Shown here piece after piece: positions 13,834-22,140 of a DNA stretch of 51,726 nucleotides; the first letter of the stretch is position 1; each line of letters begins with the position of its first letter. The notes under the pieces were generated by a model. The model did no database searches and was not told the DNA's origin. It worked only from the letters and a program-made list of their open reading frames with translations. The position numbers and the translations under genes were made by a program. Origin of the DNA: an uncultured Lachnobacterium sp. (GTDB lineage Bacteria > Bacillota > Clostridia > Lachnospirales > Lachnospiraceae); assembly GCA_900550545.1 (NCBI GenBank), contig URSS01000016.1, positions 1-51,726 on the forward strand, in the 5' to 3' direction.

Positions 13834-15144
13834 TTAAAGAATGTCAATATATTCTCCTGCCAGCGCTTTGTTCATACTGCGGACCGCACAAAATTTACCA
13901 CACATACTGCAGGTGTCACTGTGATCATCTTCCGGACTGCGGCTGTCACGGATTGCTTTTGCAGTCTCCGGATCAATTGCGCATGCGTACTGTGCATCCC
14001 AGTCAAGCACTCTGCGGGCATCCGCCATTTTATCGTCGATATCTCTTGCTCCAGGAATACCTTTAGCAATATCCGCTGCATGTGCAGCGATTTTTGAGGC
14101 AATGATTCCCTGCTTCACATCCTCCACATTTGGCAAAGCCAGATGTTCCGCCGGAGTCACATAGCATAGAAATGCTGCACCATTCATAGCTGCCACTGCG
14201 CCTCCAATTGCACTTGTAATATGATCATACCCCGGAGCAATATCTGTCACAAGTGGTCCCAACACATAAAACGGTGCGCCCATGCAGATGCTCTGCTGCA
14301 CTTTCATATTGGCAGCCACCTGATCGAGCGGCACATGGCCCGGACCTTCTACCATTACCTGTACATTGTGATCCCATGCACGTTTGGTAAGTTCTCCCAG
14401 ACGCACCAATTCCTCAATCTGACACACATCTGTGGCATCCGCAAGACATCCCGGACGGCATGCATCACCCAGGGAAATGGTCACATCATGTTCCTCACAG
14501 ATTTCAAGGATCTCATCATAATGCTCATAGAATGGATTTTCCTCTCCGGTCATTGTCATCCATGCAAATACCAGACTGCCTCCGCGACTTACAATATTCA
14601 TCTTTCTTTTATGCTTTTTGATCTGATCTATTGTTTTTCTTGTAATTCCACAATGCAGTGTCACAAAGTCCACACCGTCTTCTGCGTGCATGCGCACTAC
14701 ATCAATAAAATCCTGCGCCGTCAATGTTGCCAAATCTCTCTGATAATGAATCACACTATCATACACCGGAACCGTACCGATCATTGCAGGACATTCGCTG
14801 GTAAGCTTGCGACGAAACGGCTGTGTATCTCCATGGCTGGACAAATCCATAATTGCCTCTGCCCCCATATTTACCGCACTCATTACTTTCTGCATTTCGA
14901 TGTCATAATCCTTGCAATCTCTCGACACGCCAAGATTGACGTTTATTTTCGTGCGAAGCATGCTTCCCACACCTTCCGGATCTAACGATTTATGATGCTT
15001 ATTTGCGCAGATTGCCACTTTTCCTTCTCCTACCAGATGCATGAGTTTTTCAACCGGCATATGCTCCTTTTCTGCTACTATTTTGATTTGTGATGTGACA
15101 ATTCCTTTTCTTGCCGCATCCATCTGTGTTGTGTAAGTACTCAT
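13834..15144 (-). CDS. thiC: Phosphomethylpyrimidine synthase ThiC
   Basis: This 436-residue radical-SAM enzyme turns aminoimidazole ribotide into hydroxymethylpyrimidine phosphate for thiamine. The C-terminal cluster motif CSMCGKFC (CX2CX4C) near residue 413 holds the 4Fe-4S centre. Family blocks NVNLGVSRD, MDLSSHGD, SRGGSL, EGPGHVPLDQ and GPLVTDIAPGYDH are intact. The length suits the shorter anaerobe form. It is under a TPP riboswitch with an intrinsic terminator. No other thi gene is adjacent, so the thiazole branch must be elsewhere or salvaged. Confidence 0.97.
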   Translation of the reverse strand: MSTYTTQMDAARKGIVTSQIKIVAEKEHMPVEKLMHLVGEGKVAICANKHHKSLDPEGVGSMLRTKINVNLGVSRDCKDYDIEMQKVMSAVNMGAEAIMDLSSHGDTQPFRRKLTSECPAMIGTVPVYDSVIHYQRDLATLTAQDFIDVVRMHAEDGVDFVTLHCGITRKTIDQIKKHKRKMNIVSRGGSLVFAWMTMTGEENPFYEHYDEILEICEEHDVTISLGDACRPGCLADATDVCQIEELVRLGELTKRAWDHNVQVMVEGPGHVPLDQVAANMKVQQSICMGAPFYVLGPLVTDIAPGYDHITSAIGGAVAAMNGAAFLCYVTPAEHLALPNVEDVKQGIIASKIAAHAADIAKGIPGARDIDDKMADARRVLDWDAQYACAIDPETAKAIRDSRSPEDDHSDTCSMCGKFCAVRSMNKALAGEYIDIL

Positions 15145-15241
15145 CTCTTCTCTCCTGTTTTCCTGAACATCAGCTCATTTAGTGTAAATTTAATTTTCAA
15201 CCTTTTCCAAACAACACCAAAGAATGTAGGAATATTTTGTC

Positions 15242-15272
15242 AAAAAAAGAAGAGATGCCGGAACATCTCTTC
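15242..15272 (-). terminator. Riboswitch-controlled terminator of thiC
   Basis: GAAGAGATG (15249-15257) and CATCTCTTC (15264-15272) pair perfectly with a 6-base loop, followed on the minus strand by seven T (15242-15248). It lies between the TPP aptamer and the thiC start, as expected for transcriptional attenuation. Confidence 0.92.
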
Positions 15273-15296
15273 TTACAATTTCACATACAGATATTG

Positions 15297-15378
15297 TCCC
15301 TACGTTGGCATTGTCCAAATCAGGTTATGGGTCGAAACCACACAGTTTCCTCTCAGCCGGCTTTTGCCAGCTCCCCGC
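15297..15378 (-). promoter_or_regulatory. TPP riboswitch aptamer (THI element)
   Basis: On the minus strand the core elements occur in order: GGGGAGC, GGCTGAGAGG, GACCCATAACCTGAT, and GGACAATGCCAACGTAGGGA. They match the conserved TPP-binding three-way junction. With the terminator downstream, TPP binding should stop thiC transcription. Confidence 0.95.
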
Positions 15379-15428
15379 TTATAAGTTCAATTCATTATAC
15401 ACATAAATCCCCCCGGATGCAATACATT

Positions 15429-15704
15429 TTATTTGTCTTTTGTGGAAAGATTTGCTTTTTGCTTCAGTGACTCTTGGTTTTCCTTTGCAGCTTCTTCCAA
15501 ATCTTTCGATGGCTTCTTTATCAGCTTATAGATAAAACCATAGGCCCAGATCAGCACTGGAATAATAAACGATGCCACGATAGACGCCTGAAACATCCGC
15601 ATCGTATTCGAATTATCTACAATCGCGCAAATTAAAGTGATCACATATAAAGATAACAGTATGACGATCCCCAGTATCGCAAGAATCTGTTTTACTTTCT
15701 TCAT
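15429..15704 (-). CDS. Small two-helix membrane protein of unknown function
   Basis: The 91-residue protein has two hydrophobic helices, ILAILGIVILLSLYVITLIC and a second around FIIPVLIWAYGFIYKL, followed by a charged tail rich in Lys and Glu (EEAAKENQESLKQKA). ATG 15704 has AGGAGG six bases upstream, so the longer 104-codon frame is rejected. The thiC riboswitch starts 51 bp downstream, and a Gld-type operon ends 130 bp upstream, so it is probably a single gene. I do not recognise a family. Confidence 0.7.
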   Translation of the reverse strand: MKKVKQILAILGIVILLSLYVITLICAIVDNSNTMRMFQASIVASFIIPVLIWAYGFIYKLIKKPSKDLEEAAKENQESLKQKANLSTKDK

Positions 15705-15832
15705 GATAAACCTCCTGTCATTCACATTCTGTGAATCTCTCAACGTCTTTTATCATAGCGAAATAATATTCTTCCGTCAACGGTGTTTCGCCCTGTTTTT
15801 CTATTTCTGTTTGTAATTATTTCCCACATATT

Positions 15833-16402
15833 TTATTCGGTTGTTTCTTCAGTCTCCGTATCTTCCTCTTTTACAAGACTATTTGCTGTCTTGGAAAATG
15901 TATCTTTCAAAGTGGAATCCACAAGATAAATCGAATCATCGCCTTCCATCTTCAGATAGTACTCACTGACCATATCGTTATAGTCTCCAATATAAAATGT
16001 CGTTGTTTTGTTTCCAACACTAACCGTTATGGTATTCTGCGGTTTATCGAGTCCGTAATCCGAAAGAGAATCATAGGAATCCAATGTTTCTAATGCTATA
16101 ACACCATTTAATTTTCCGAGCATAGTGTTGATATTATCAGCATCCAGTTGTAAAGAATTGTCATCATCATATTTCCACTCATCCCCATCCTTTGTATATG
16201 AATAGGTTTTTCCATCTACTTCATAGGAAAAAGCATCTATTTTATCTGCATCAATTTTTGCAATTGTTGTCTGTCCTTCTGTCTCGCTGTCTTTTTCCTT
16301 CTGTTCTTCCTGTTTTGCCATATGGGACACAAGAAAATATGCCCCAATACACAAAACAAGAACAACAAGAATCAAAATCATCTGAATCTTCTGTTTTTTC
16401 AT
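15833..16402 (-). CDS. DUF4340 protein of the Gld-type ABC operon
   Basis: The 189-residue protein has an N-terminal signal-anchor (MILILVVLVLCIGAYFLVSH), then an extracellular domain with IDAFSYEVDGKTYSYTKDGDEW and LDKPQNTITV, which are DUF4340 hallmarks. DUF4340 proteins accompany GldFG-like ABC systems. The ATG overlaps the upstream stop (TAATG), so translation is coupled. This member is short, with one DUF4340 repeat; some relatives have two. It ends in an acidic Thr/Glu tail. Confidence 0.85.
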   Translation of the reverse strand: MKKQKIQMILILVVLVLCIGAYFLVSHMAKQEEQKEKDSETEGQTTIAKIDADKIDAFSYEVDGKTYSYTKDGDEWKYDDDNSLQLDADNINTMLGKLNGVIALETLDSYDSLSDYGLDKPQNTITVSVGNKTTTFYIGDYNDMVSEYYLKMEGDDSIYLVDSTLKDTFSKTANSLVKEEDTETEETTE

Positions 16403-18537
16403 TATTTCTTTCTCCTTACCATAAAGATTACAATTCCGAGGATAAGAAGAATAATCGGTACAACAATTGTAAAGGATAAGCCTAACAGAATTGCATACAT
16501 TGCTGAAACGGTCAGATTGCTGAGCGTATACTCTTTCTCCGGAATTACACTTCCTGCATCATCACTTTCTCCTACGAGTCCCTTCACAGCATCCGAGAAT
16601 AAAGTTACATTATTTGCAGTTACATCCGTTGCCTGATCACTAAAGATATAGGAACTTCCAAATACAAGTAACTGCGTAGTTGTATCATCATCCACCTTAT
16701 CTTCTACTGCCAGGCCGATGGAAAATGGACCCTTTTCATCCCCATCTTCATATCCATAATCTTTCATATTGTTTGGATTATTTTTACATACAGCACTGTC
16801 GCTCGTATCCATCAGCGAAGTGTAAGTCGTTGTATCCGTGCTGTCCGGATAAGTAATTCCACAGGTAATCGGCAGATAAATATAGTTGCCACCGATATTG
16901 CTGGTATAACTGCTGCTGTTTACTTCCGGAAGAATATACAGCGGACCTCCCATCTGATAGTAATGCTGTGCATCATTTTCTGAAATCACGCCATCCGTAA
17001 TACTTACTTTATACGTATCAAGAATTTTATCAAAATTAGGAAGTTTATTCTCGGTATAAGAACCGACAATAATTGCTTTTCCTCCATCTTTCAGGTAATC
17101 AATCACTTTCTGTGCATCTTTTTCATTGAAATCTTTTTGCGGTGCATTGATGATAATGGCCGATGCATCATCCGGAACACTTTCTTCATTTAACAGTTCA
17201 ACACTTGAAAGTGTCATGTTCGCTTTTTTAATTGCGTCCTCAAACGCACTGCCAACCGTGGTTTCATCATGTCCGGTAATCTGATATACAACCGGAAGCT
17301 TATCGGAATCCATGGTTACGTACTCGATTGCAGATGTCAACTGTCCCTCTGCATCAAAACCTACCAGATCATTTGTGTACGAATATGTGGACGAATCCAT
17401 ATTCGTTTCATAATGATAAATATCATAATAATCAATGACCTTTGAACGCTGATTACTTACCACGATCAGACTGTTGGTATTTGGTGCAGTGTCCGTATAA
17501 TCTTTATAAAAATATGGTTTTTTCGAAGGGTTCACATATTTAACCTTGATATGATTTGACAAATCTTCATAGCGTTTCAGCACTTCATCGATCTGTGCAT
17601 CCTTTTTACTTTCCGATACAAGAGCATAAATGGTAACATCTGCATCCAGTTTTTTAACTGCTTTCTTGGTATCCTTTGTAATGGAATACAACTTAGAATA
17701 AGAACAGTCAATGGAAGTCCTATCTGTCGGAATTGTATTGACCACCAGATTGACAACAACGGTAAGTGCCACTGCCACTGCAATAAACGACACGGAAAAT
17801 ACACCAGTAGAGAATGTCTTTTTGCTGATACTCCAGCGCCGTTTCTGAATCGACTGTACGGTAAGGAAATTCAGCAATGCAATCACTGTCAGATAATACA
17901 CAATCGCTGTAATATCCAGACATCCACCTGCAAATTTCTCAAATGGCGAATAAATATCAAAGCAATTCATAATCTTCGTAAGAAGATTTCCATCCGAAGA
18001 AATGATTCCGGTGATTCCTTTCATCATATAGCTGATAAAAAGTACTGCAAAGGAAAGCACTGCCGCAATGACCTGACTCTCCGTCAAAGCCGAAATAAAC
18101 ATACCGACCGCGATACTTGCACATCCATAGAGCCAGAATGCAAAAATCGATATGTAACTTTCTCCCATTGGTACCGTTCCAAATATGGACAGGATTAACG
18201 GTGTAATAGCAATAATTGCAATGTCGATCGTAAACACCGCTACCATTGCAAGATATTTTCCAAAAACAAGTTTTCCCAACGATACCGGAGCTGTCAGCAT
18301 TAGCTGATCGGTTTTGTTCTTTCTATCTTCCGCAAAACTACGCATAGTAAGAATCGGCACTGCAATCAAAAATATAATCGTGATTGCACTTAATGTATAG
18401 TATATGTAAGGATATCCCTGCATCAGATTATATACATAAAAATACAGACCATACAGTGCTAGCAAAGCGGCTACAAACAACCATCCAATTACGCATTGAA
18501 AATAAGATTTGAACTCTCTTTTAAATACTGCAAACAT
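16402..18537 (-). CDS. Fused ABC-2 permease and GldG-type protein
   Basis: The 711-residue protein joins two functions. Residues 1-235 are an ABC-2 permease with about six hydrophobic helices and the MRSFAEDRKNKTDQLML loop. After another helix (about 245-265) comes a large GldG-like (ABC_transp_aux) extracellular domain, with KLYSITKDTKKAVKKL near its start and VYQITGHDE in the middle; a final helix and RRKK end the chain. In Bacteroidetes gliding systems GldF and GldG are separate, whereas here they are one chain. The substrate is unknown. Coupled at both ends by TAATG overlaps with the ATPase and DUF4340 genes. Confidence 0.88.
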   Translation of the reverse strand: MFAVFKREFKSYFQCVIGWLFVAALLALYGLYFYVYNLMQGYPYIYYTLSAITIIFLIAVPILTMRSFAEDRKNKTDQLMLTAPVSLGKLVFGKYLAMVAVFTIDIAIIAITPLILSIFGTVPMGESYISIFAFWLYGCASIAVGMFISALTESQVIAAVLSFAVLFISYMMKGITGIISSDGNLLTKIMNCFDIYSPFEKFAGGCLDITAIVYYLTVIALLNFLTVQSIQKRRWSISKKTFSTGVFSVSFIAVAVALTVVVNLVVNTIPTDRTSIDCSYSKLYSITKDTKKAVKKLDADVTIYALVSESKKDAQIDEVLKRYEDLSNHIKVKYVNPSKKPYFYKDYTDTAPNTNSLIVVSNQRSKVIDYYDIYHYETNMDSSTYSYTNDLVGFDAEGQLTSAIEYVTMDSDKLPVVYQITGHDETTVGSAFEDAIKKANMTLSSVELLNEESVPDDASAIIINAPQKDFNEKDAQKVIDYLKDGGKAIIVGSYTENKLPNFDKILDTYKVSITDGVISENDAQHYYQMGGPLYILPEVNSSSYTSNIGGNYIYLPITCGITYPDSTDTTTYTSLMDTSDSAVCKNNPNNMKDYGYEDGDEKGPFSIGLAVEDKVDDDTTTQLLVFGSSYIFSDQATDVTANNVTLFSDAVKGLVGESDDAGSVIPEKEYTLSNLTVSAMYAILLGLSFTIVVPIILLILGIVIFMVRRKK

Positions 18538-19472
18538 TACTTTTCTTCTCCCTCCTGCGTAATCTCAAGGAATACATCCTCAAGTGACTTTTCTATCGTG
18601 TGCATTTCAAGCACCGCAAAATGCTTTTCTGCAAGGGTACGGAACACATCTTCCCGTACATCCGCTCCTTTCTTTGCATAGACAACCAACTCTCCTGCAT
18701 CTTCATTTTTCACTTCCACTTTGCTAATTTCAGAAATGGCAGCAAGTTCTTTCTGTGCATTTGCTACATCCGTCCGTACTGTCACTTCGATTTCCTGAGC
18801 TCCTGACATCAGACTCACGAGATTTTCTGTTGCATCGCTGGCAACCAGTTTTCCTTTGGAAATGATAAATACATGATCACAGACTGCACTGATTTCTGTT
18901 AAAATGTGCGAACTCAATATCACCGTATGTTTTTCTCCGAGCTTCTTAATCAATTCGCGAATTTCTATGATCTGCTTCGGATCTAGACCAACCGTCGGCT
19001 CATCAAGTATAATAATTTCCGGATAGCCAAGAATTGCCTGTGCGAAACCGACTCTCTGCCGATATCCTTTGGAAAGGTTCCGGATCATACGATTTGCCAC
19101 ATCGGTAATTCCTGTTGTTTCCATCGCTTCTTCCACATAACGTTTGCGAAGACTTTTTTCAAGTTTCTTTAATTCCGCCACAAAATCCAGATATTCACGT
19201 ACAGTCATATCCACATATAAAGGTGGAATTTCCGGCAGATATCCAATGCATTTTTTTGCTTCTTCGGGTTCTTTGAAAATATCATGCCCGTTAATTTTTA
19301 CTTCTCCACTCGTCGCACCAAGATAGCCGGTAATAATATTCATTGTCGTTGATTTTCCTGCGCCGTTCGGTCCCAGAAATCCATAAATTTTTCCTGGTTC
19401 CACCATCAGGGATAAATCATCCACAGCTACATGATCCCCATATTTTTTCACAAGGTTGTTTATTTCAATCAC
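18537..19472 (-). CDS. ABC transporter ATP-binding protein (GldA-like)
   Basis: The 311-residue ATPase drives the fused permease. Walker A (GPNGAGKST), Q-loop (GYLPEIPPLY), signature (LSKGYRQR) and Walker B (IIILDEPTVGLD) are intact, and the C-terminal ~90 residues form the extra domain common in CcmA/NatA-type ATPases. A GTG at 19472 with GGAGG eight to nine bases before it gives VIEINNLVKKYGD, the usual family start; the longer ATG frame from 19511 would include the RBS and is rejected. Confidence 0.88.
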   Translation of the reverse strand: MIEINNLVKKYGDHVAVDDLSLMVEPGKIYGFLGPNGAGKSTTMNIITGYLGATSGEVKINGHDIFKEPEEAKKCIGYLPEIPPLYVDMTVREYLDFVAELKKLEKSLRKRYVEEAMETTGITDVANRMIRNLSKGYRQRVGFAQAILGYPEIIILDEPTVGLDPKQIIEIRELIKKLGEKHTVILSSHILTEISAVCDHVFIISKGKLVASDATENLVSLMSGAQEIEVTVRTDVANAQKELAAISEISKVEVKNEDAGELVVYAKKGADVREDVFRTLAEKHFAVLEMHTIEKSLEDVFLEITQEGEEK

Positions 19473-19576
19473 TGTGAAATCCTCCTTTTCTTTTCTGTTA
19501 ACAACATTCATTAACCCTTATTTATATTCTATGGGGATATCGTGTGTAAATCATGGATAAATTGTGTTTATTCTGT

Positions 19577-19614
19577 GAAAACCCCCATTGAGATTACTCT
19601 CAATGGGGGTTTTC
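19577..19614 (-). terminator. Strong palindromic terminator after purA
   Basis: GAAAACCCCCATTGAGA (19577-19593) pairs perfectly with 19598-19614 around a 4-base loop, a 17-bp stem ending in TTTTC on either strand. It lies 33 bp after the purA stop and may work in both directions. Confidence 0.9.
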
Positions 19615-19646
19615 ATCCTGTAAATGTTATATAATTGCTTTTATAA

Positions 19647-20939
19647 TTATTTTGATAATGGAGACTCACGGTAAATAATATCATCACGTCCAGGACCATT
19701 AGATACCATAGTGATTGGATATCCGATCTCATTCTCTACAAACTCAACATACTTGCGACAGTTTTCTGGAAGATCTTCATATTTCTTGATTCCACGAATG
19801 TCACATTTCCATCCAGGAAGTTTCTTCAGAACCGGTTTTGCCTTCTCAAGCTTATGTGTAACAGGGAAGTCTGTTGTAACCTCTCCATCAATCTCGTATC
19901 CTACGCATACTGGAATCTCATCCAGATACCCAAGTACATCAAGTACTGTAAATGCAACATCAGTTGTTCCCTGCATACGGCAACCATACTTACTTGCCAC
20001 ACAGTCGAACCATCCCATTCTTCTTGGGCGTCCGGTTGTTGCGCCGAACTCTCCACCATCGCCACCACGACGACGAAGCTCATCTGCCTCATCACCAAAA
20101 ATTTCGCTGACAAATGCACCAGCACCGACTGCGGATGAGTATGCCTTACATACAGTAACTACCTGCTTGATCTCGTATGGTGGAATTCCAGCTCCAATTG
20201 CACCATAAGCTGCAAGTGTAGATGAAGATGTAACCATCGGATAAATACCATGATCCGGATCCTTTAAAGTGCCTAACTGACCCTCTAAGAGAACTGTCTT
20301 GCCCTCTTTTAAAGCCTTATCCAAATACAGGGATACGTCACATACATATGGAGCAACCATATCACGATACTCATGAAGTGTATTCAAAAGTTCTTCTGTA
20401 TCAATCAATGGCTTATGGTATAAATACTCTAACAGAACGTTCTTTTGTTCTGCCACACGTGCAACCTTTTCTTTCAAAAGTTCATCATCAAAAAGCTCAT
20501 TAACCTGGAAACCAATCTTTGCATATTTATCTGAATAAAAAGGAGCAATTCCAGACTTAGTAGAACCGAATGACTTACCTCCAAGACGTTCTTCCTCGTA
20601 CTGGTCAAATAAAATATGATATGGCATTACAATCTGCGCACGGTCGGATACCAGAATCTTTGGCATCGGCACATCTCTGTCCGTGATGGACTTGATTTCA
20701 TTAAATAAAACCGGAATGTTCAGTGCCACACCATTTCCAATAATACTTGTTGTATGACTGTAAAATACTCCGGATGGAAGTGTGTGTAATGCAAACTTGC
20801 CATAATCATTTACGATTGTATGTCCTGCATTCGCACCTCCCTGAAAACGTACAATGATGTCGGCCTGCTTTGCCAGCATATCCGTAATTTTGCCTTTGCC
20901 TTCGTCGCCCCAGTTAGCGCCAACAACTGCTTTAACCAT
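19647..20939 (-). CDS. purA: Adenylosuccinate synthetase
   Basis: The 430-residue enzyme makes adenylosuccinate from IMP, aspartate and GTP, the first step from IMP to AMP. Motifs include GANWGDEGKGK (phosphate loop with the catalytic Asp), NAGHTIV (catalytic His), STKSGIAP, and TTGRPRRMGWFD. ATG 20939 follows AGGAGG; the longer 439-codon frame begins upstream of the RBS and is rejected. It is a single-gene unit with a strong promoter, a hairpin at the very start of the leader and a terminator. Its leader shows no purine aptamer. Confidence 0.97.
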   Translation of the reverse strand: MVKAVVGANWGDEGKGKITDMLAKQADIIVRFQGGANAGHTIVNDYGKFALHTLPSGVFYSHTTSIIGNGVALNIPVLFNEIKSITDRDVPMPKILVSDRAQIVMPYHILFDQYEEERLGGKSFGSTKSGIAPFYSDKYAKIGFQVNELFDDELLKEKVARVAEQKNVLLEYLYHKPLIDTEELLNTLHEYRDMVAPYVCDVSLYLDKALKEGKTVLLEGQLGTLKDPDHGIYPMVTSSSTLAAYGAIGAGIPPYEIKQVVTVCKAYSSAVGAGAFVSEIFGDEADELRRRGGDGGEFGATTGRPRRMGWFDCVASKYGCRMQGTTDVAFTVLDVLGYLDEIPVCVGYEIDGEVTTDFPVTHKLEKAKPVLKKLPGWKCDIRGIKKYEDLPENCRKYVEFVENEIGYPITMVSNGPGRDDIIYRESPLSK

Positions 20940-20990
20940 CTTTTCAATTCCTCCTGTTGTGTACATAGACTTATGCGTGATTACGCACAG

Positions 20991-21020
20991 AAAAACGGAC
21001 AGGTGTAAAAACCTCTCCGT
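20991..21020 (-). promoter_or_regulatory. Hairpin with U-tract at the 5' end of the purA leader
   Basis: On the minus strand ACGGAGAGGT (21011-21020) and ACCTGTCCGT (20995-21004) pair with a single G-G mismatch around a 6-base loop and are followed by TTTTT. Because the purA promoter lies upstream of it (21033-21061), this terminator-like hairpin starts within about the first 10 nucleotides of the purA transcript. It may also end degV transcripts. Confidence 0.7.
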
Positions 21021-21032
21021 CTTTACTTCATG

Positions 21033-21061
21033 ATTATAATTGATTCTGACCGAGATGTAAA
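21033..21061 (-). promoter_or_regulatory. Sigma-A promoter of purA
   Basis: TTTACA (21056-21061) and TATAAT (21033-21038) are separated by 17 bp on the minus strand, about 95 bp before the purA ATG and just after the degV stop. Confidence 0.82.
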
Positions 21062-21103
21062 CTCTTTATTCGTAATATCTATTATAAATATTAGTAATAA
21101 GGA

Positions 21104-21967
21104 TTACTCAATTACTTTTGAGCATGCGATTGCCAAAGCTCCTGGTCCAATATGACAGGATACTGACAATGATAATGGGTTTAAAACAATCTCGTTATTT
21201 GGAAATGCAGCCTGCACCTCCTCTTTGAATACTTCTGCAGCTTCCAGATCATGAGTATATGCCATTTCCAGATGCATTTTCTTTCCATCCGGACTCTGGA
21301 AACGTTTCTCAAAATCATTCTTCATAGACTCGATCATAATTGATTTTGCCTGTTTTACAGTACGTGCTTTTGCAAACGCATCCAGCTTTTCTCCCTGAAT
21401 CTGGAGAACCGGTTTCAACTTCAAAAGTGTACCAAGTGCTGCAGCCGCCGGTGTAATTCTTCCCCCCTTTTTCAGATACTCCAAAGTATCTACCATAATA
21501 TAAATCGAAGACTCAAATTTGTTCTTCTCCAAAATTTCTTTAATTTCCGCTGCTGACTTTTCCTGTTCTGCAAGCATCTTTGCGTCTAATACAGACTGTC
21601 TTTGTGTTACAGAAATTCTCTGGTTATTGACAACCTCTACCTTGCCCTCATAATCCTGTGCAAGCATCATGGCTGTCTCGCAGGAACTGCTCAGTCCGGA
21701 TGACATTGGGATATATACAATCTCATCATATTCTTTCAGCAGTTCATCCCACTTGTCCGTGACATCCCCTACGAGAGGCATGGACGTCTTAATCTCTCCA
21801 CCCTGTGTGAGCTTCTCGTAAAACTGCTCCTGTGTAAGATCAATATCTTCATAGTACATCTTATCATCAATATAAAAAGGCATCGGAAGTACTACAACAC
21901 CAAGTTCCTTTGACTGGCTCTGTGTAATTCCACTATTGCTGTCTGTTACAACGATTACTTTACTCAT
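21104..21967 (-). CDS. DegV family fatty-acid-binding protein
   Basis: This 287-residue protein matches the DegV fold, which binds long-chain fatty acids for the FakA kinase. Visible hallmarks: VTDSNSGIT near the N-terminus (phosphate-site Ser), SSGLSSSCETA, and TPAAAALGTLLKLKPVL. It ends with GPGALAIACSKVIE. ATG 21967 follows a GAGGGA site; the longer frame is rejected. FakA is not adjacent. It is a single gene between the groEL terminator and purA. Confidence 0.9.
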   Translation of the reverse strand: MSKVIVVTDSNSGITQSQSKELGVVVLPMPFYIDDKMYYEDIDLTQEQFYEKLTQGGEIKTSMPLVGDVTDKWDELLKEYDEIVYIPMSSGLSSSCETAMMLAQDYEGKVEVVNNQRISVTQRQSVLDAKMLAEQEKSAAEIKEILEKNKFESSIYIMVDTLEYLKKGGRITPAAAALGTLLKLKPVLQIQGEKLDAFAKARTVKQAKSIMIESMKNDFEKRFQSPDGKKMHLEMAYTHDLEAAEVFKEEVQAAFPNNEIVLNPLSLSVSCHIGPGALAIACSKVIE

Positions 21968-22032
21968 GCTTTCCCTCTTCCTGGTTCTATCTTTGATGTT
22001 TTCGCACCACCAATGCATAGTATAACATAGGT

Positions 22033-22070
22033 AAAAAAAAATGAAAAGCCTTGAAAATAAGGCTTTTCAT
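22033..22070 (-). terminator. Intrinsic terminator of the groESL operon
   Basis: ATGAAAAGCCTT (22041-22052) and AAGGCTTTTCAT (22059-22070) form a 12-bp stem, followed on the minus strand by eight T (22033-22040). A second strong hairpin, CCACCC/GGGTGG extended to a 14-bp stem, lies at 22106-22137, right after the groEL stop, but lacks a T-tract and may protect the 3' end. Confidence 0.9.
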
Positions 22071-22140
22071 ATCTATTTTACATGGTTTTAAATACCATAT
22101 TCATTGTCATACGCCACCCTTTCGGGTGGCATATGACATG

